Source: G963662655 sp963665015
GTDB lineage: Bacteria > Cloacimonadota > Cloacimonadia > Cloacimonadales > JAIOQZ01
NCBI GenBank assembly: GCA_963665015.2
Contig: CAXXSY010000003.1
Location: 124,001-188,000 of the forward strand
Reading direction: 5' to 3'
DNA: 64,000 nucleotides
Part shown: positions 54,308 to 61,993 of the stretch, in pieces
Numbering within the stretch: the first letter of the stretch is position 1
Layout: every line of letters begins with the position of its first letter
Position numbers and translations under genes: made by a program
The notes under the pieces: model-generated
The model's database searches: none
Told to the model about the DNA's origin: nothing
Seen by the model: the letters and a program-made list of their open reading frames with translations, nothing else

Positions 54308-55027
54308 TCAGGATTCGAGATTCTCCGGTTTGCGAACCACAATGCGACCGCAGCTTTCACATGAGACTATCTTGTTTCCGCGTTCGATCTCGATTATGAG
54401 TTGAGGACGAATTTTGAAACCGCATCCACCGCAGGCATTATTCTCCATGAAGACGACTGCCTTCCGGTCTTTCGCCTTGATCAGCGACACATACCGTCTG
54501 ACCAGCGTCCGGGGCAGACCCTTCGCGAGCTCACCTCTCTCATTCTTGCGTTCCTCGATTTCGGAGTCAAGCTCATTAATTCGTTTTTTCAGCCGATCCT
54601 CGTTTTTCACAAGCTCGGCCTTCGCTTTCTTGACTTCCTCTTCCGCCTCTTTGAGCTCTTCCTTCAGCTTCGTCTCGACTTCCATCTGCTCCAGAATTTC
54701 GTCGTCGATCTTCGAATTCTTTTCTTTCAGATGGTTGATCTCGCTGTTGAGCGCTTTGTATTCCTTGTTGTTCTTGATCGCGAGAAGCTGATCCTCGTAT
54801 TTGCCGATCGTCTTGTTGTTGGTCTGGATATCGACCTCTTTCAGCTTCTGGTTCTTGCGGTTCTCATTCAGGCGATCTTTCGCGGCGGTAAGATCGTCCT
54901 CGGTATTCTTCACACTGTCGATCAGGTTGCTCAGTTCCGCCGGCAAATCTTTCTTCAATATTTCACGCTTACCGATTTCGGCATCCAACGCTTGCATTTC
55001 CAGTAAAATACGCAAATCTTCTTTCAT
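54308..55027 (-). CDS. Coiled-coil zinc-ribbon protein (CT398-like)
   Basis: A 239-residue cytoplasmic protein. A long helical hairpin of coiled coil (DLRILLEMQALDAEIGKRE onward to about residue 180) is followed by a C4 zinc ribbon: NACGGCGFKIRP and VSCESCGRIVV. This is the layout of the CT398/zf-RING_7 family, present in many bacteria and linked in Chlamydia to flagellar and sigma-54 contacts. Its general role is unsettled. The AAGGAG site lies within the end of nadC and the start is 3 bp after the nadC stop, so the genes are coupled. Confidence 0.88.
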   Translation of the reverse strand: MKEDLRILLEMQALDAEIGKREILKKDLPAELSNLIDSVKNTEDDLTAAKDRLNENRKNQKLKEVDIQTNNKTIGKYEDQLLAIKNNKEYKALNSEINHLKEKNSKIDDEILEQMEVETKLKEELKEAEEEVKKAKAELVKNEDRLKKRINELDSEIEERKNERGELAKGLPRTLVRRYVSLIKAKDRKAVVFMENNACGGCGFKIRPQLIIEIERGNKIVSCESCGRIVVRKPENLES

Positions 55028-55030
55028 GCT

Positions 55031-55864
55031 TCACTCCTTGAATAATAAACTGATATCGAGTGATGAATAGGAATGGGTAATCATACCCGACGAAATAAAA
55101 TCGACACCCGTCGCGGCAATCTTGTTCACCGTCTTCAGGCTGACATTCCCCGATGCTTCCAACTCGACCTGTCCTCTATATTTCTCCACTGCCTTCGCCA
55201 TGTCCGGCAGCTTCATGTTATCCAGCATGATACGGTCAACGCCGCACGCCATCGCCTCGTCGAGCTCCTCCAGATTGGTGACCTCGATCTCGATCTTGTA
55301 GGTAACCACTCGCCGACGTACCCGCTCGACCGCTTCGGTGATCGATCCAGCCGACCGGATGTGATTCTCCTTGAGCATCACCATGTCGTAGAGACCGAAT
55401 CGATGGTTGAAACCGCCGCCCACACGAACGGCGTACTTCTCCAGCTCCCGCAGTAGCGGCGTGGTCTTGCGCGTGTCCAGCAGCTTGGCGGGATATGGCT
55501 TGATCGCCTCCACGAACCGGTGCGTCAGGCTCGCGATTCCGCTCATGCGCTGCAAGAGGTTCAGCGCCACGCGCTCCGCCTGGAGAATCTTGGACGCTTT
55601 GCCCTTGATCCGCGCGATTTCGTCGTTTTTCTTCAGGATATCGCCATCCTTGTAGTAGGTAATGCAGTTGCAGCCGGGATCGAGATACTTGAACGCGGAC
55701 TGCGCCACATCGAGACCCGCAAGAACACCTTCTTCCTTCGCGATCAGCGACGCCTGCGCGCTCTTGTGCCCGAAATCGAGGCTCTCGGTGGTGATATCTC
55801 CGTGCCCGATATCTTCCTCGAGCGCAAGTCTGACGATCTCACCGACGTTCAAAATCTCCCCCAT
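55031..55864 (-). CDS. nadC: Nicotinate-nucleotide pyrophosphorylase (carboxylating)
   Basis: A 277-residue enzyme that turns quinolinate and PRPP into nicotinate mononucleotide, the entry to NAD. Motifs: ALEEDIGHGDITTESLDF, LNLLQRMSGIASLTHRFV, LDTRKTTPLLRELEKYAVR, GGGFNHRFGLYDMVMLKENH and DRIMLDNMKLPDMAKAV. Length is usual. The ATG at 55864 lacks a ribosome-binding site: it is preceded only by a T run that ends a strong hairpin, so the message may be nearly leaderless or controlled by the hairpin. Confidence 0.95.
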   Translation of the reverse strand: MGEILNVGEIVRLALEEDIGHGDITTESLDFGHKSAQASLIAKEEGVLAGLDVAQSAFKYLDPGCNCITYYKDGDILKKNDEIARIKGKASKILQAERVALNLLQRMSGIASLTHRFVEAIKPYPAKLLDTRKTTPLLRELEKYAVRVGGGFNHRFGLYDMVMLKENHIRSAGSITEAVERVRRRVVTYKIEIEVTNLEELDEAMACGVDRIMLDNMKLPDMAKAVEKYRGQVELEASGNVSLKTVNKIAATGVDFISSGMITHSYSSLDISLLFKE

Positions 55865-55875
55865 GAAACAAAAAA

Positions 55876-55903
55876 AGCATTTGTCGTGCTACAGACAAAT
55901 GCT
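55876..55903 (-). terminator. Terminator-like hairpin directly before nadC
   Basis: AGCATTTGTC (55876-55885) and GACAAATGCT (55894-55903) form a perfect 10-bp stem with an 8-base loop. Read on the minus strand it is followed by T7 and then the nadC start 11 bp on. It is either the end of the upstream STAS transcript or an attenuator in the nadC leader. Confidence 0.8.
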
Positions 55904-55909
55904 TGCTCT

Positions 55910-55938
55910 ATAGTAAGCTTCTGTTGATTATCCTTCAA
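55910..55938 (-). promoter_or_regulatory. Possible promoter of nadC
   Basis: On the minus strand, TTGAAG (plus 55933-55938), a 17-bp spacer and TACTAT (plus 55910-55915). It would start transcription at the base of the terminator-like hairpin. Confidence 0.4.
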
Positions 55939-56038
55939 ATATCGCATGGGTTTCCATCTCCCTGTCTATCAGGAAATTTTTTTCCACGTATTTTGTCAAA
56001 TAGAATCTTCACCCATTTGCTACGGAAATCGATAAAAA

Positions 56039-56335
56039 TCATCCAATCTCCATTATCCGGTCGAAGCCGGCGATCTCGAACATCTTCCTGACCTCGTTTG
56101 TCGGGCCCTGGATGCGTAGCGATTTCACCCGAAAATTCTTCGCGGTTTCCAGACATATCCTGAGAAAAAGCGACGAGATATAATCGACCTCCGCGAGATC
56201 GAACACCACGTCTCCTTCGAAATCATCAAGAATGTCTTTATATTTCGGTTGCCAATTGGTGCAGGTTATTGTGTCCTGCCTTCCGCGAAAGGTGCAGATG
56301 AGCGTTCCGTCTTCGATTCGACATTGAAACATCAT
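56039..56335 (-). CDS. STAS-domain anti-anti-sigma-like protein
   Basis: A 98-residue single STAS domain, as in SpoIIAA/RsbV-type anti-sigma antagonists. The core strand-turn DVVFDLAEVDYISSLFLRIC contains the Ser pair where such proteins are phosphorylated, and the end VRKMFEIAGFDRIMEIG is typical. GGAGGA precedes the start. No RsbW-like kinase or partner sigma gene is adjacent; the nearest sigma factor gene is about 8 kb away. An alternative is a structural STAS protein of a larger signalling system. Confidence 0.82.
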   Translation of the reverse strand: MMFQCRIEDGTLICTFRGRQDTITCTNWQPKYKDILDDFEGDVVFDLAEVDYISSLFLRICLETAKNFRVKSLRIQGPTNEVRKMFEIAGFDRIMEIG

Positions 56336-56644
56336 ATTCCTCCAAAAGATAAGATAATCAGATTATCCAAACGATACCACTTTCGTCAAGATTCATGTTT
56401 TTCGGATTCGTTGATTTTGATTAAAAAGGACTGCATTCAAATCGAGTGGGTGGATATCGTGATGAGTATCCTGAGTCCTGGAAGGACGACAGATTTTAGC
56501 CGTGGGGATTCAGGATTGTCAGCAAGCTGAAATCCTACAGGTACGTAAGTGCCGGGTACAGGATTTAAAAGGGGAGTGAAGTCCCGGAGGAACGACAGGC
56601 AGTAAATCGAATAGTCGGCTTTCTTCTGTAGGTACTGTTCTCTG
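56336..56644. repeat. Intergenic region with a diverged direct repeat
   Basis: Between the STAS and GNAT genes, a 19-bp word occurs twice: AGTCCTGGAAGGACGACAG at 56474-56492 and AGTCCCGGAGGAACGACAG at 56580-56598 (16 of 19 identical). The repeats lie 106 bp apart and look like remnants of a dispersed intergenic repeat. No gene is visible. Confidence 0.5.
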
Positions 56645-57226
56645 CTATGAATCTCCGGCACGATCGGTAGCCTGGTTCTTCTTCCACGTTTCCCGTGAAA
56701 CATGGTAGAGCAGGTACGGGACGTCGCAGCGCGGGATATCGCTCTTCTCCGGCGCCTTGAATACGCCCTCGGCAACCACCACGCCACCTACTTTCTCCTG
56801 CATCCGGATCGACGAAACATTGTCCTTGTTGGGCGAGCCCTCCACCGCGCGGCAGTCCGTGTGCCTGAACTGGTAATCGACCAGCGCGCGCTTGATCTCC
56901 GTGCCGTAGCCCATGCCCTGGAATTGCGGCAGCAGCTTGACGTCCGTGTGCGCCACGTTGTCGTCGTTGGTCGAGCCCAGCTTGCACTGACCGACCACGG
57001 TGCCGTCCGATTTCCGCTCCGCCATGAGCACGCGATTGAATGGGTCGTCGCGATCGATGGTCAGTTGCTTCTTTAATTGCTCGCGGGTGATGAACAGTCC
57101 TTCCGGGAATCCGACAAACCGCATCACGACGGGGTCGTTCCACAGCCTGTGCAGGATGTCGATGTCGCCATCGTCCGGCAACGCGACGCGAACGCGTAAA
57201 CGATTGGTGCTGAATACGTAGTTCAT
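56645..57226 (-). CDS. GNAT-family acetyltransferase
   Basis: A 193-residue N-acetyltransferase of the RimJ/RimL-like type. It opens FSTNRLRVRVALPDDGDID and has VVGQCKLGSTNDDN and the acetyl-CoA loop LPQFQGMGYGTEIKRALVDY, then GSPNKDNVSSIRMQEKVGG. The acceptor (protein N-terminus or small amine) cannot be told. A GAGG site lies upstream of the ATG at 57226; an earlier TTG is less likely. It is a lone minus-strand gene. Confidence 0.82.
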   Translation of the reverse strand: MNYVFSTNRLRVRVALPDDGDIDILHRLWNDPVVMRFVGFPEGLFITREQLKKQLTIDRDDPFNRVLMAERKSDGTVVGQCKLGSTNDDNVAHTDVKLLPQFQGMGYGTEIKRALVDYQFRHTDCRAVEGSPNKDNVSSIRMQEKVGGVVVAEGVFKAPEKSDIPRCDVPYLLYHVSRETWKKNQATDRAGDS

Positions 57227-57427
57227 TTGATTAGTGATACCTCGCAATGAAAAGAATCCGTCTCATTTCGGCCCTCCCGTGAGGGCTATTGTGTATATGG
57301 CAAATCGTACGCATTCTTGAATCATTGTCAATAAATAAGGCTCCGTTGCAAACCGAGTGGGGAAAATCAACTCACCCACCAAACATGCAACAGTGCCATA
57401 AATAATTATGCGTCGGTGATTTACCGT

Positions 57428-57453
57428 AAAAAAAAGGGTGGAATCCCACCCCT
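57428..57453 (-). terminator. Intrinsic terminator of the repeat surface protein
   Basis: GGGTGG (57436-57441) and CCACCC (57446-57451) pair around a 4-base loop. On the minus strand the hairpin is followed by eight T. It lies 20 bp past the stop of the 1326-residue protein. Confidence 0.88.
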
Positions 57454-57472
57454 CATCGTTTATGTCTATGGA

Positions 57473-60400
57473 CTATCTGATTGCCTTCACGACGAAGTAT
57501 TTGGTTGCTCCTGTGCGTGGTACGGTGCAGGATTCTTCGGTCACTTCCTGTTCGAAGGTGGAGAAGTCGCCATAAGGGTCGGTGTCGGAATAGACCTTGT
57601 AGCTGGTAGCGCCGGAGACGGTCGTCCAGCTTATGACGAAGTTGTTCCCGTTCTCGACGATCTGCATGTCCCACGGCGCTTCCGGGCAGGGATTGTCCTC
57701 GGTGAAGAGCACCATGACCTGGGCGTCGGACAGGGCATAGTCGTACATGTAGATGTCGTCGATATGTCCGTCGAAGTAGCGACCGCCGTTGTTCCAGTGC
57801 GCGATATTCAGCATGGGGCTGACGTAATTGATATTGCTGCTGGTGGCGGTGAATTCATCGACCATGATCCCATCGACGTAGGTGCGCAGGACGTTGCCGT
57901 CTTTCATGACCGCCACGTGCGTCCATCGGTGGAATCCGGGATCGAAGTATGCGCTTCCCTGCGGCGCGGTACCAAGGTGATACTGTCCGTCCGGCTGATT
58001 GTACTGAACGACCCAGTTGATATTATCGGTATGGCTGTTATCGATGATATCCACGTAGTAGCTGTTGATCTGATCCTGATTGACCCAGAACGAGAGCGTG
58101 AAGTTCTGGTAGGTAAACCAGTTTCCGCAGTTGAGGTAGTCGTCGATGCCGTCGAAATCGATGGCGGAGTCGGGATTGCCGAAGCGATCGAGCGCGAACT
58201 GCGGATTGCCGTGGGCAGTCGCGTGGTGGTTATTGCCGCTCATGTCGTCGGTATTTCCTTCGAACGGATACCAGGCGACCAGTCCGCTGTAGGGATCCTG
58301 CTCTCCGATGATGATATTGCGCGAGTTCCCGGCGTTCGTGTGGCAGTTGTAGGTGCCGTCGAAGCTGTAGGAGACGCCGTTGGGGAAGTGTAGGTTGTTG
58401 GATGTGACCCCTGATGTATAGGGATCGTCATCCGGGATCATTTCACCGTCGAAGTACCACCGGTAGGTCGAGGCGGATACGTCGCAAAGGAAATTGACCG
58501 GGCCCTGCACATAGCTTCCTTCGGCGAAGACCATCCGCTGCTGTTCGGTGCCGTTGAGGGTCAGACTGCCGATATTGCACACACATCCCGCATCGTGATA
58601 GTAATCACCCGTCAGATTGACATACAGTGCGTTTCCGGTGGGATTGTTGGTCATGCTATGGTTGTTGATGAGGTCTCCCTGGATATTGAGGGTCCAACTT
58701 CCCTGATAATGGTTTTGGATTGCGCCTTCCAGGACGGTCATGCCAGTAAATGTGACACCTTCACGCACGTAGCCAAGTCCGCGAATGGTGGGATTGTTCA
58801 CGGTGATGTTCTGAAAGTAGGATCCGGTCTGCATCTCGATGTCCGACTGTGTCAGATCGAGAGTTCCAGTCCTCAGGTGGGTGTTGTGGGCATGCAGTGT
58901 CTCGCCGGGACTCACCACGACCGTACAGCCGTTGAGGTTAAAGTCGGTGTCGTACAGCACGATGTAGCTATCGAAGGTAAGCTGATTTCCTGCGCCGTTA
59001 CCCTCTACGTAGCCGACATTATAGATCGCTGTTGGTGATCCGGCAGTAACAATCTGATTGCTTCCCGTGAAATAGTTGCGTGCATTTGTCCAGATCATGT
59101 TGTTGCGAACGTTGCCGGCGAGGTTGACATACAAGCCATTGCCGGCCGGGTTATTCGCGACGGCTCCATTGTTGACGAAATCACAGTCGATATTCACATG
59201 CCATGTTCCGTAATGGTGATTCATCATGTCGCCATCGAGGATCAATCCACCGGTGAAGTGAACATTTCCACCATAGATATAGATGATCCCGTCGAGTGTC
59301 GCGTAGTCGATCGTGATGTCCGAGAGCGTCACGCCGTTTTGCAGGGACAGTGTATTGCCGCTCGCATCGACGGCTCCGTTCTTTAGTGTACCGCCGTCCA
59401 TGGAGAACAAGAGATCGGGAGAAAGGTGAATCGAGGACAAATTCAAATCGAAGGTCGTTCCCACGAACGCCATGTCGGAGATGAAGTTGACGTTCACACC
59501 GTTATCGGAAATCTGGACGTTTGATACGTCAAATGTTGCTTCAGGTGCGGCTCCGACATAGACACCGTCTCCGAAATACAGCCAGGAATTCTGCCAGACG
59601 CCGTTGTTGGTACACTGGTTGTTGACATAGACCCCGAGGCTGCTGTAGGATGGGTGGTTCCGGATCGTTCCGTTATTGGTGAACGGGCCATTGAAATATG
59701 TGTTGTAGCTCCCGGCTTGATGGTTCTGTATGGTGCCGTTCAGCGTGGTGTCGCCCGTGAAATAAACGTTGCTGTCGCGAATCTGACAGAGACCGTCGAG
59801 GGTCGCGTTGTCGATCGTCGATTGTGTGATCAGGGAGCCGTTCAGGAAATCGATCGTGGAGCCGTTGGCATCGACATTCGTGTCGTAGAACTGCAAGCCG
59901 CTCAGGGTAAGGGTCGTGCCGGGCGCCATATTGAATGTTCCGCCGTCGAGATCGACCATGCTGCCGATGAACGCGACATCGGAATTCAGGTTGTAAGTCA
60001 GCGAAGCCGTCGCGGCCGAAACGGTCGTAACACTGAAGCTCGATCCCGGCGCACATTCGATGTCCATCGTTTCGGAGTTCAGGAGCAGACTGTTGGTGTT
60101 CCAGACTCCGTTGTTGGTGATGTCTCCGCGGCATTCCACATTCAATACGTTGTATGAAAGATTGTTTCGTATCTCGCCGTTGTTGATCAAATCTCCATCG
60201 AATATCGCGTTGCGTGAACCGTTCTGGTGATTCTGAAGAATCCCCTCGATCATCGCGTTTCCGGTAAAGATTACCGTGCTGTTGATCTGCCAGAGGCCGT
60301 CCGCAACCGCGTTGTCGAAGGTCGTTTCCCAGGTTGATGACCCATTGACCATGCTAATCGTCGATCCTTGCCCCTCGATGGTTCCTTCGTACAGGCTTGA

Positions 60401-61453
60401 TCCATCCATGGAGAGGGTTGTTCCAGGTGCCAGGACGAGCGTGTTCCAGTTCAGATCGACTGATCCGTTGAGATCGATGTCCGTATCGAAATAGAGGGTA
60501 TTTGCATCGGTATTGCCGTAGAAATGCCCAACGTCGATCAGCGCGCCATCGGTAGCCGATACATGCTGATCCGTTCCGATAAGCTCGACGGCGGAGCAGG
60601 TTATCTGCCCGTCGTTCACCAGATTTCCCTGAAAATTCAATCTCAGAGTATTGTATGAAACGTTATTCCGTATGATGTTGTTGTTGGTCAGGTTTCCCAG
60701 GAACTGCACGGTCTGGGAAGAATTGCTCTGGTTCTGCAAAATCGCGTTGTTCACGATATCGGTGTTGAAGACGTTGTCCTGGTAGAAATAGAAGGAACCT
60801 TCCAGGGTATCGCACCAGAACTGACAAGACTGAAGGTATCCGCTTCCGTCAAAGGAAAGTGTCGAGCAGTGAAGATAGAGGTTATCGGCAATCGCGCCTT
60901 GCTCGAAGGATATGTCGTGTCCTGATGCATCCAGCACGTTGTCGTAGAAATAGACGTCCGTGCCAATGAAATTGATATCGGAATCGGCAGCGACGGAACC
61001 TCCGTCTTTTTCATTATAGAAAGAATTAACCGAGAACGGACTCGTGAAATGCAGAATCTGGTCGTCCGAATTGATGAGGTAAACAGTCTGGCAACGGATC
61101 GTTCCGCTGCTGGTGATGTTACCGCCCACCCTCAGGTATAAGACGTTATATGAAGGGTGATTACCGATAATACCCTGATTTTCTACATTGCCATTGACCG
61201 TAAGTGTCCGGCTGCCGTTGGATTGGTTCATCAGGTAACCACCGCTGCTAACCGTCAGATTGGCGCATATTGTATTGATGGCTTGAACCGGTCCGACGAT
61301 AACCACGTCGTCGCCGTTACTCGGGACTTCCCCGCCGGCCCAGGTGTTGACGTTGTCCCATACACCGCCTTCAGGTGTCGAATAGATCGTGTCGGCGGCA
61401 AGATAGAGGGCAGATAAGACGAGAATGAATGACAACAGAAACTTGATACGCAT
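57473..61453 (-). CDS. Large secreted repeat protein with LamG and FN3 domains
   Basis: A 1326-residue exported protein; AAAGGAG precedes the ATG at 61453 and the signal is IKFLLSFILVLSALYLAADT. Residues about 76-1000 consist of six tandem units of roughly 165-169 residues, each opening with a phrase like QNHQNGSRNAIFDGDLINNG or QNQSNSSQTVQFLGNLTNNN, then RNN.SYN.L. They are rich in Asn, Gly and Thr and look like a parallel beta-helix. A laminin-G-like domain follows (GLVAWYPFEGNTDDMSGNNH, FDGIDDYLNCG, LSFWVNQDQ), then an FN3-like end (NFVISWTTVSGATSYKVY). It lacks a clear T9SS sorting tail. Probable surface adhesin or carbohydrate-binding protein. Confidence 0.82.
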   Translation of the reverse strand: MRIKFLLSFILVLSALYLAADTIYSTPEGGVWDNVNTWAGGEVPSNGDDVVIVGPVQAINTICANLTVSSGGYLMNQSNGSRTLTVNGNVENQGIIGNHPSYNVLYLRVGGNITSSGTIRCQTVYLINSDDQILHFTSPFSVNSFYNEKDGGSVAADSDINFIGTDVYFYDNVLDASGHDISFEQGAIADNLYLHCSTLSFDGSGYLQSCQFWCDTLEGSFYFYQDNVFNTDIVNNAILQNQSNSSQTVQFLGNLTNNNIIRNNVSYNTLRLNFQGNLVNDGQITCSAVELIGTDQHVSATDGALIDVGHFYGNTDANTLYFDTDIDLNGSVDLNWNTLVLAPGTTLSMDGSSLYEGTIEGQGSTISMVNGSSTWETTFDNAVADGLWQINSTVIFTGNAMIEGILQNHQNGSRNAIFDGDLINNGEIRNNLSYNVLNVECRGDITNNGVWNTNSLLLNSETMDIECAPGSSFSVTTVSAATASLTYNLNSDVAFIGSMVDLDGGTFNMAPGTTLTLSGLQFYDTNVDANGSTIDFLNGSLITQSTIDNATLDGLCQIRDSNVYFTGDTTLNGTIQNHQAGSYNTYFNGPFTNNGTIRNHPSYSSLGVYVNNQCTNNGVWQNSWLYFGDGVYVGAAPEATFDVSNVQISDNGVNVNFISDMAFVGTTFDLNLSSIHLSPDLLFSMDGGTLKNGAVDASGNTLSLQNGVTLSDITIDYATLDGIIYIYGGNVHFTGGLILDGDMMNHHYGTWHVNIDCDFVNNGAVANNPAGNGLYVNLAGNVRNNMIWTNARNYFTGSNQIVTAGSPTAIYNVGYVEGNGAGNQLTFDSYIVLYDTDFNLNGCTVVVSPGETLHAHNTHLRTGTLDLTQSDIEMQTGSYFQNITVNNPTIRGLGYVREGVTFTGMTVLEGAIQNHYQGSWTLNIQGDLINNHSMTNNPTGNALYVNLTGDYYHDAGCVCNIGSLTLNGTEQQRMVFAEGSYVQGPVNFLCDVSASTYRWYFDGEMIPDDDPYTSGVTSNNLHFPNGVSYSFDGTYNCHTNAGNSRNIIIGEQDPYSGLVAWYPFEGNTDDMSGNNHHATAHGNPQFALDRFGNPDSAIDFDGIDDYLNCGNWFTYQNFTLSFWVNQDQINSYYVDIIDNSHTDNINWVVQYNQPDGQYHLGTAPQGSAYFDPGFHRWTHVAVMKDGNVLRTYVDGIMVDEFTATSSNINYVSPMLNIAHWNNGGRYFDGHIDDIYMYDYALSDAQVMVLFTEDNPCPEAPWDMQIVENGNNFVISWTTVSGATSYKVYSDTDPYGDFSTFEQEVTEESCTVPRTGATKYFVVKAIR

Positions 61454-61649
61454 AAGTAAAACTCCTTTTATTCGCTGTGGGGTAGTTCGCAAAATTCCAT
61501 GAAAACTCCATAACCATCAACTCAGCAATATTTTACCCGATATGTCAATAAAAAATTTCTGAACTACGTTCTTTTTTGCGAAATAAAAAACAAAAATCTG
61601 CATATCCGATTGTGCTTCGCTTTAGCACCGGAAGCGGAGAATCTTTTTG

Positions 61650-61677
61650 TTGACAAAACCTTTTGAATAAAGATAAT
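61650..61677 (+). promoter_or_regulatory. Sigma-70-like promoter of the TfoX-C gene
   Basis: TTGACA (61650-61655), 16-bp spacer, GATAAT (61672-61677), 30 bp before the start at 61708. Six and five matches to consensus. Confidence 0.65.
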
Positions 61678-61707
61678 AGAGAATTAACACAGAAAATCGG
61701 GGAGAAT

Positions 61708-61962
61708 ATGGGGAATCTACAGCGACTGCCCAATATCGGCAGAAAAATGGAACAGTCTTTACGAAACGCGGGTATCGAAACCGTCGAGGAGTTCGACCGG
61801 GTCGGAAGTCGCCAGGCATTTTTACGAGTATTGGCGAACGAACCTGATTCGTGCCGCACACGTCTTTACGCGCTCGAAGGCGCTGCCCGAAGAGTTCGGT
61901 GGCACACGCTTCCCGAGGAAGTACGTCAGGAACTCATCCGCTTTTACAATTCATGTAAGTAA
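61708..61962 (+). CDS. TfoX C-terminal domain protein
   Basis: An 84-residue protein that matches the C-terminal, helix-hairpin-helix half of TfoX/Sxy: LQRLPNIGRKMEQSLRNAGI, ETVEEFDRVGSRQAFLRV and LYALEGAARRVRWHTLPEEV. Stand-alone TfoX-C proteins occur in many bacteria; in Gammaproteobacteria full-length Sxy activates competence genes, but the role of the short form is unclear. GGGGAG precedes the ATG; an upstream TTG frame is rejected because it falls within the promoter. The S8 protease gene follows 31 bp later and may share the message. Confidence 0.85.
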   Translation: MGNLQRLPNIGRKMEQSLRNAGIETVEEFDRVGSRQAFLRVLANEPDSCRTRLYALEGAARRVRWHTLPEEVRQELIRFYNSCK

Positions 61963-61993
61963 CGATATTATAAAAGAATACAAGGAGACAGAA

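Noticed and set aside
53890..54404. Several short plus-strand reading frames
   Set aside because: They cross the RNase P RNA gene, whose conserved ends and P1 pairing are clear on the minus strand.
57416..58393. 325-codon plus-strand frame opposite the LamG region
   Set aside because: It is a complement of a well-supported minus-strand gene with signal peptide, repeats and terminator.
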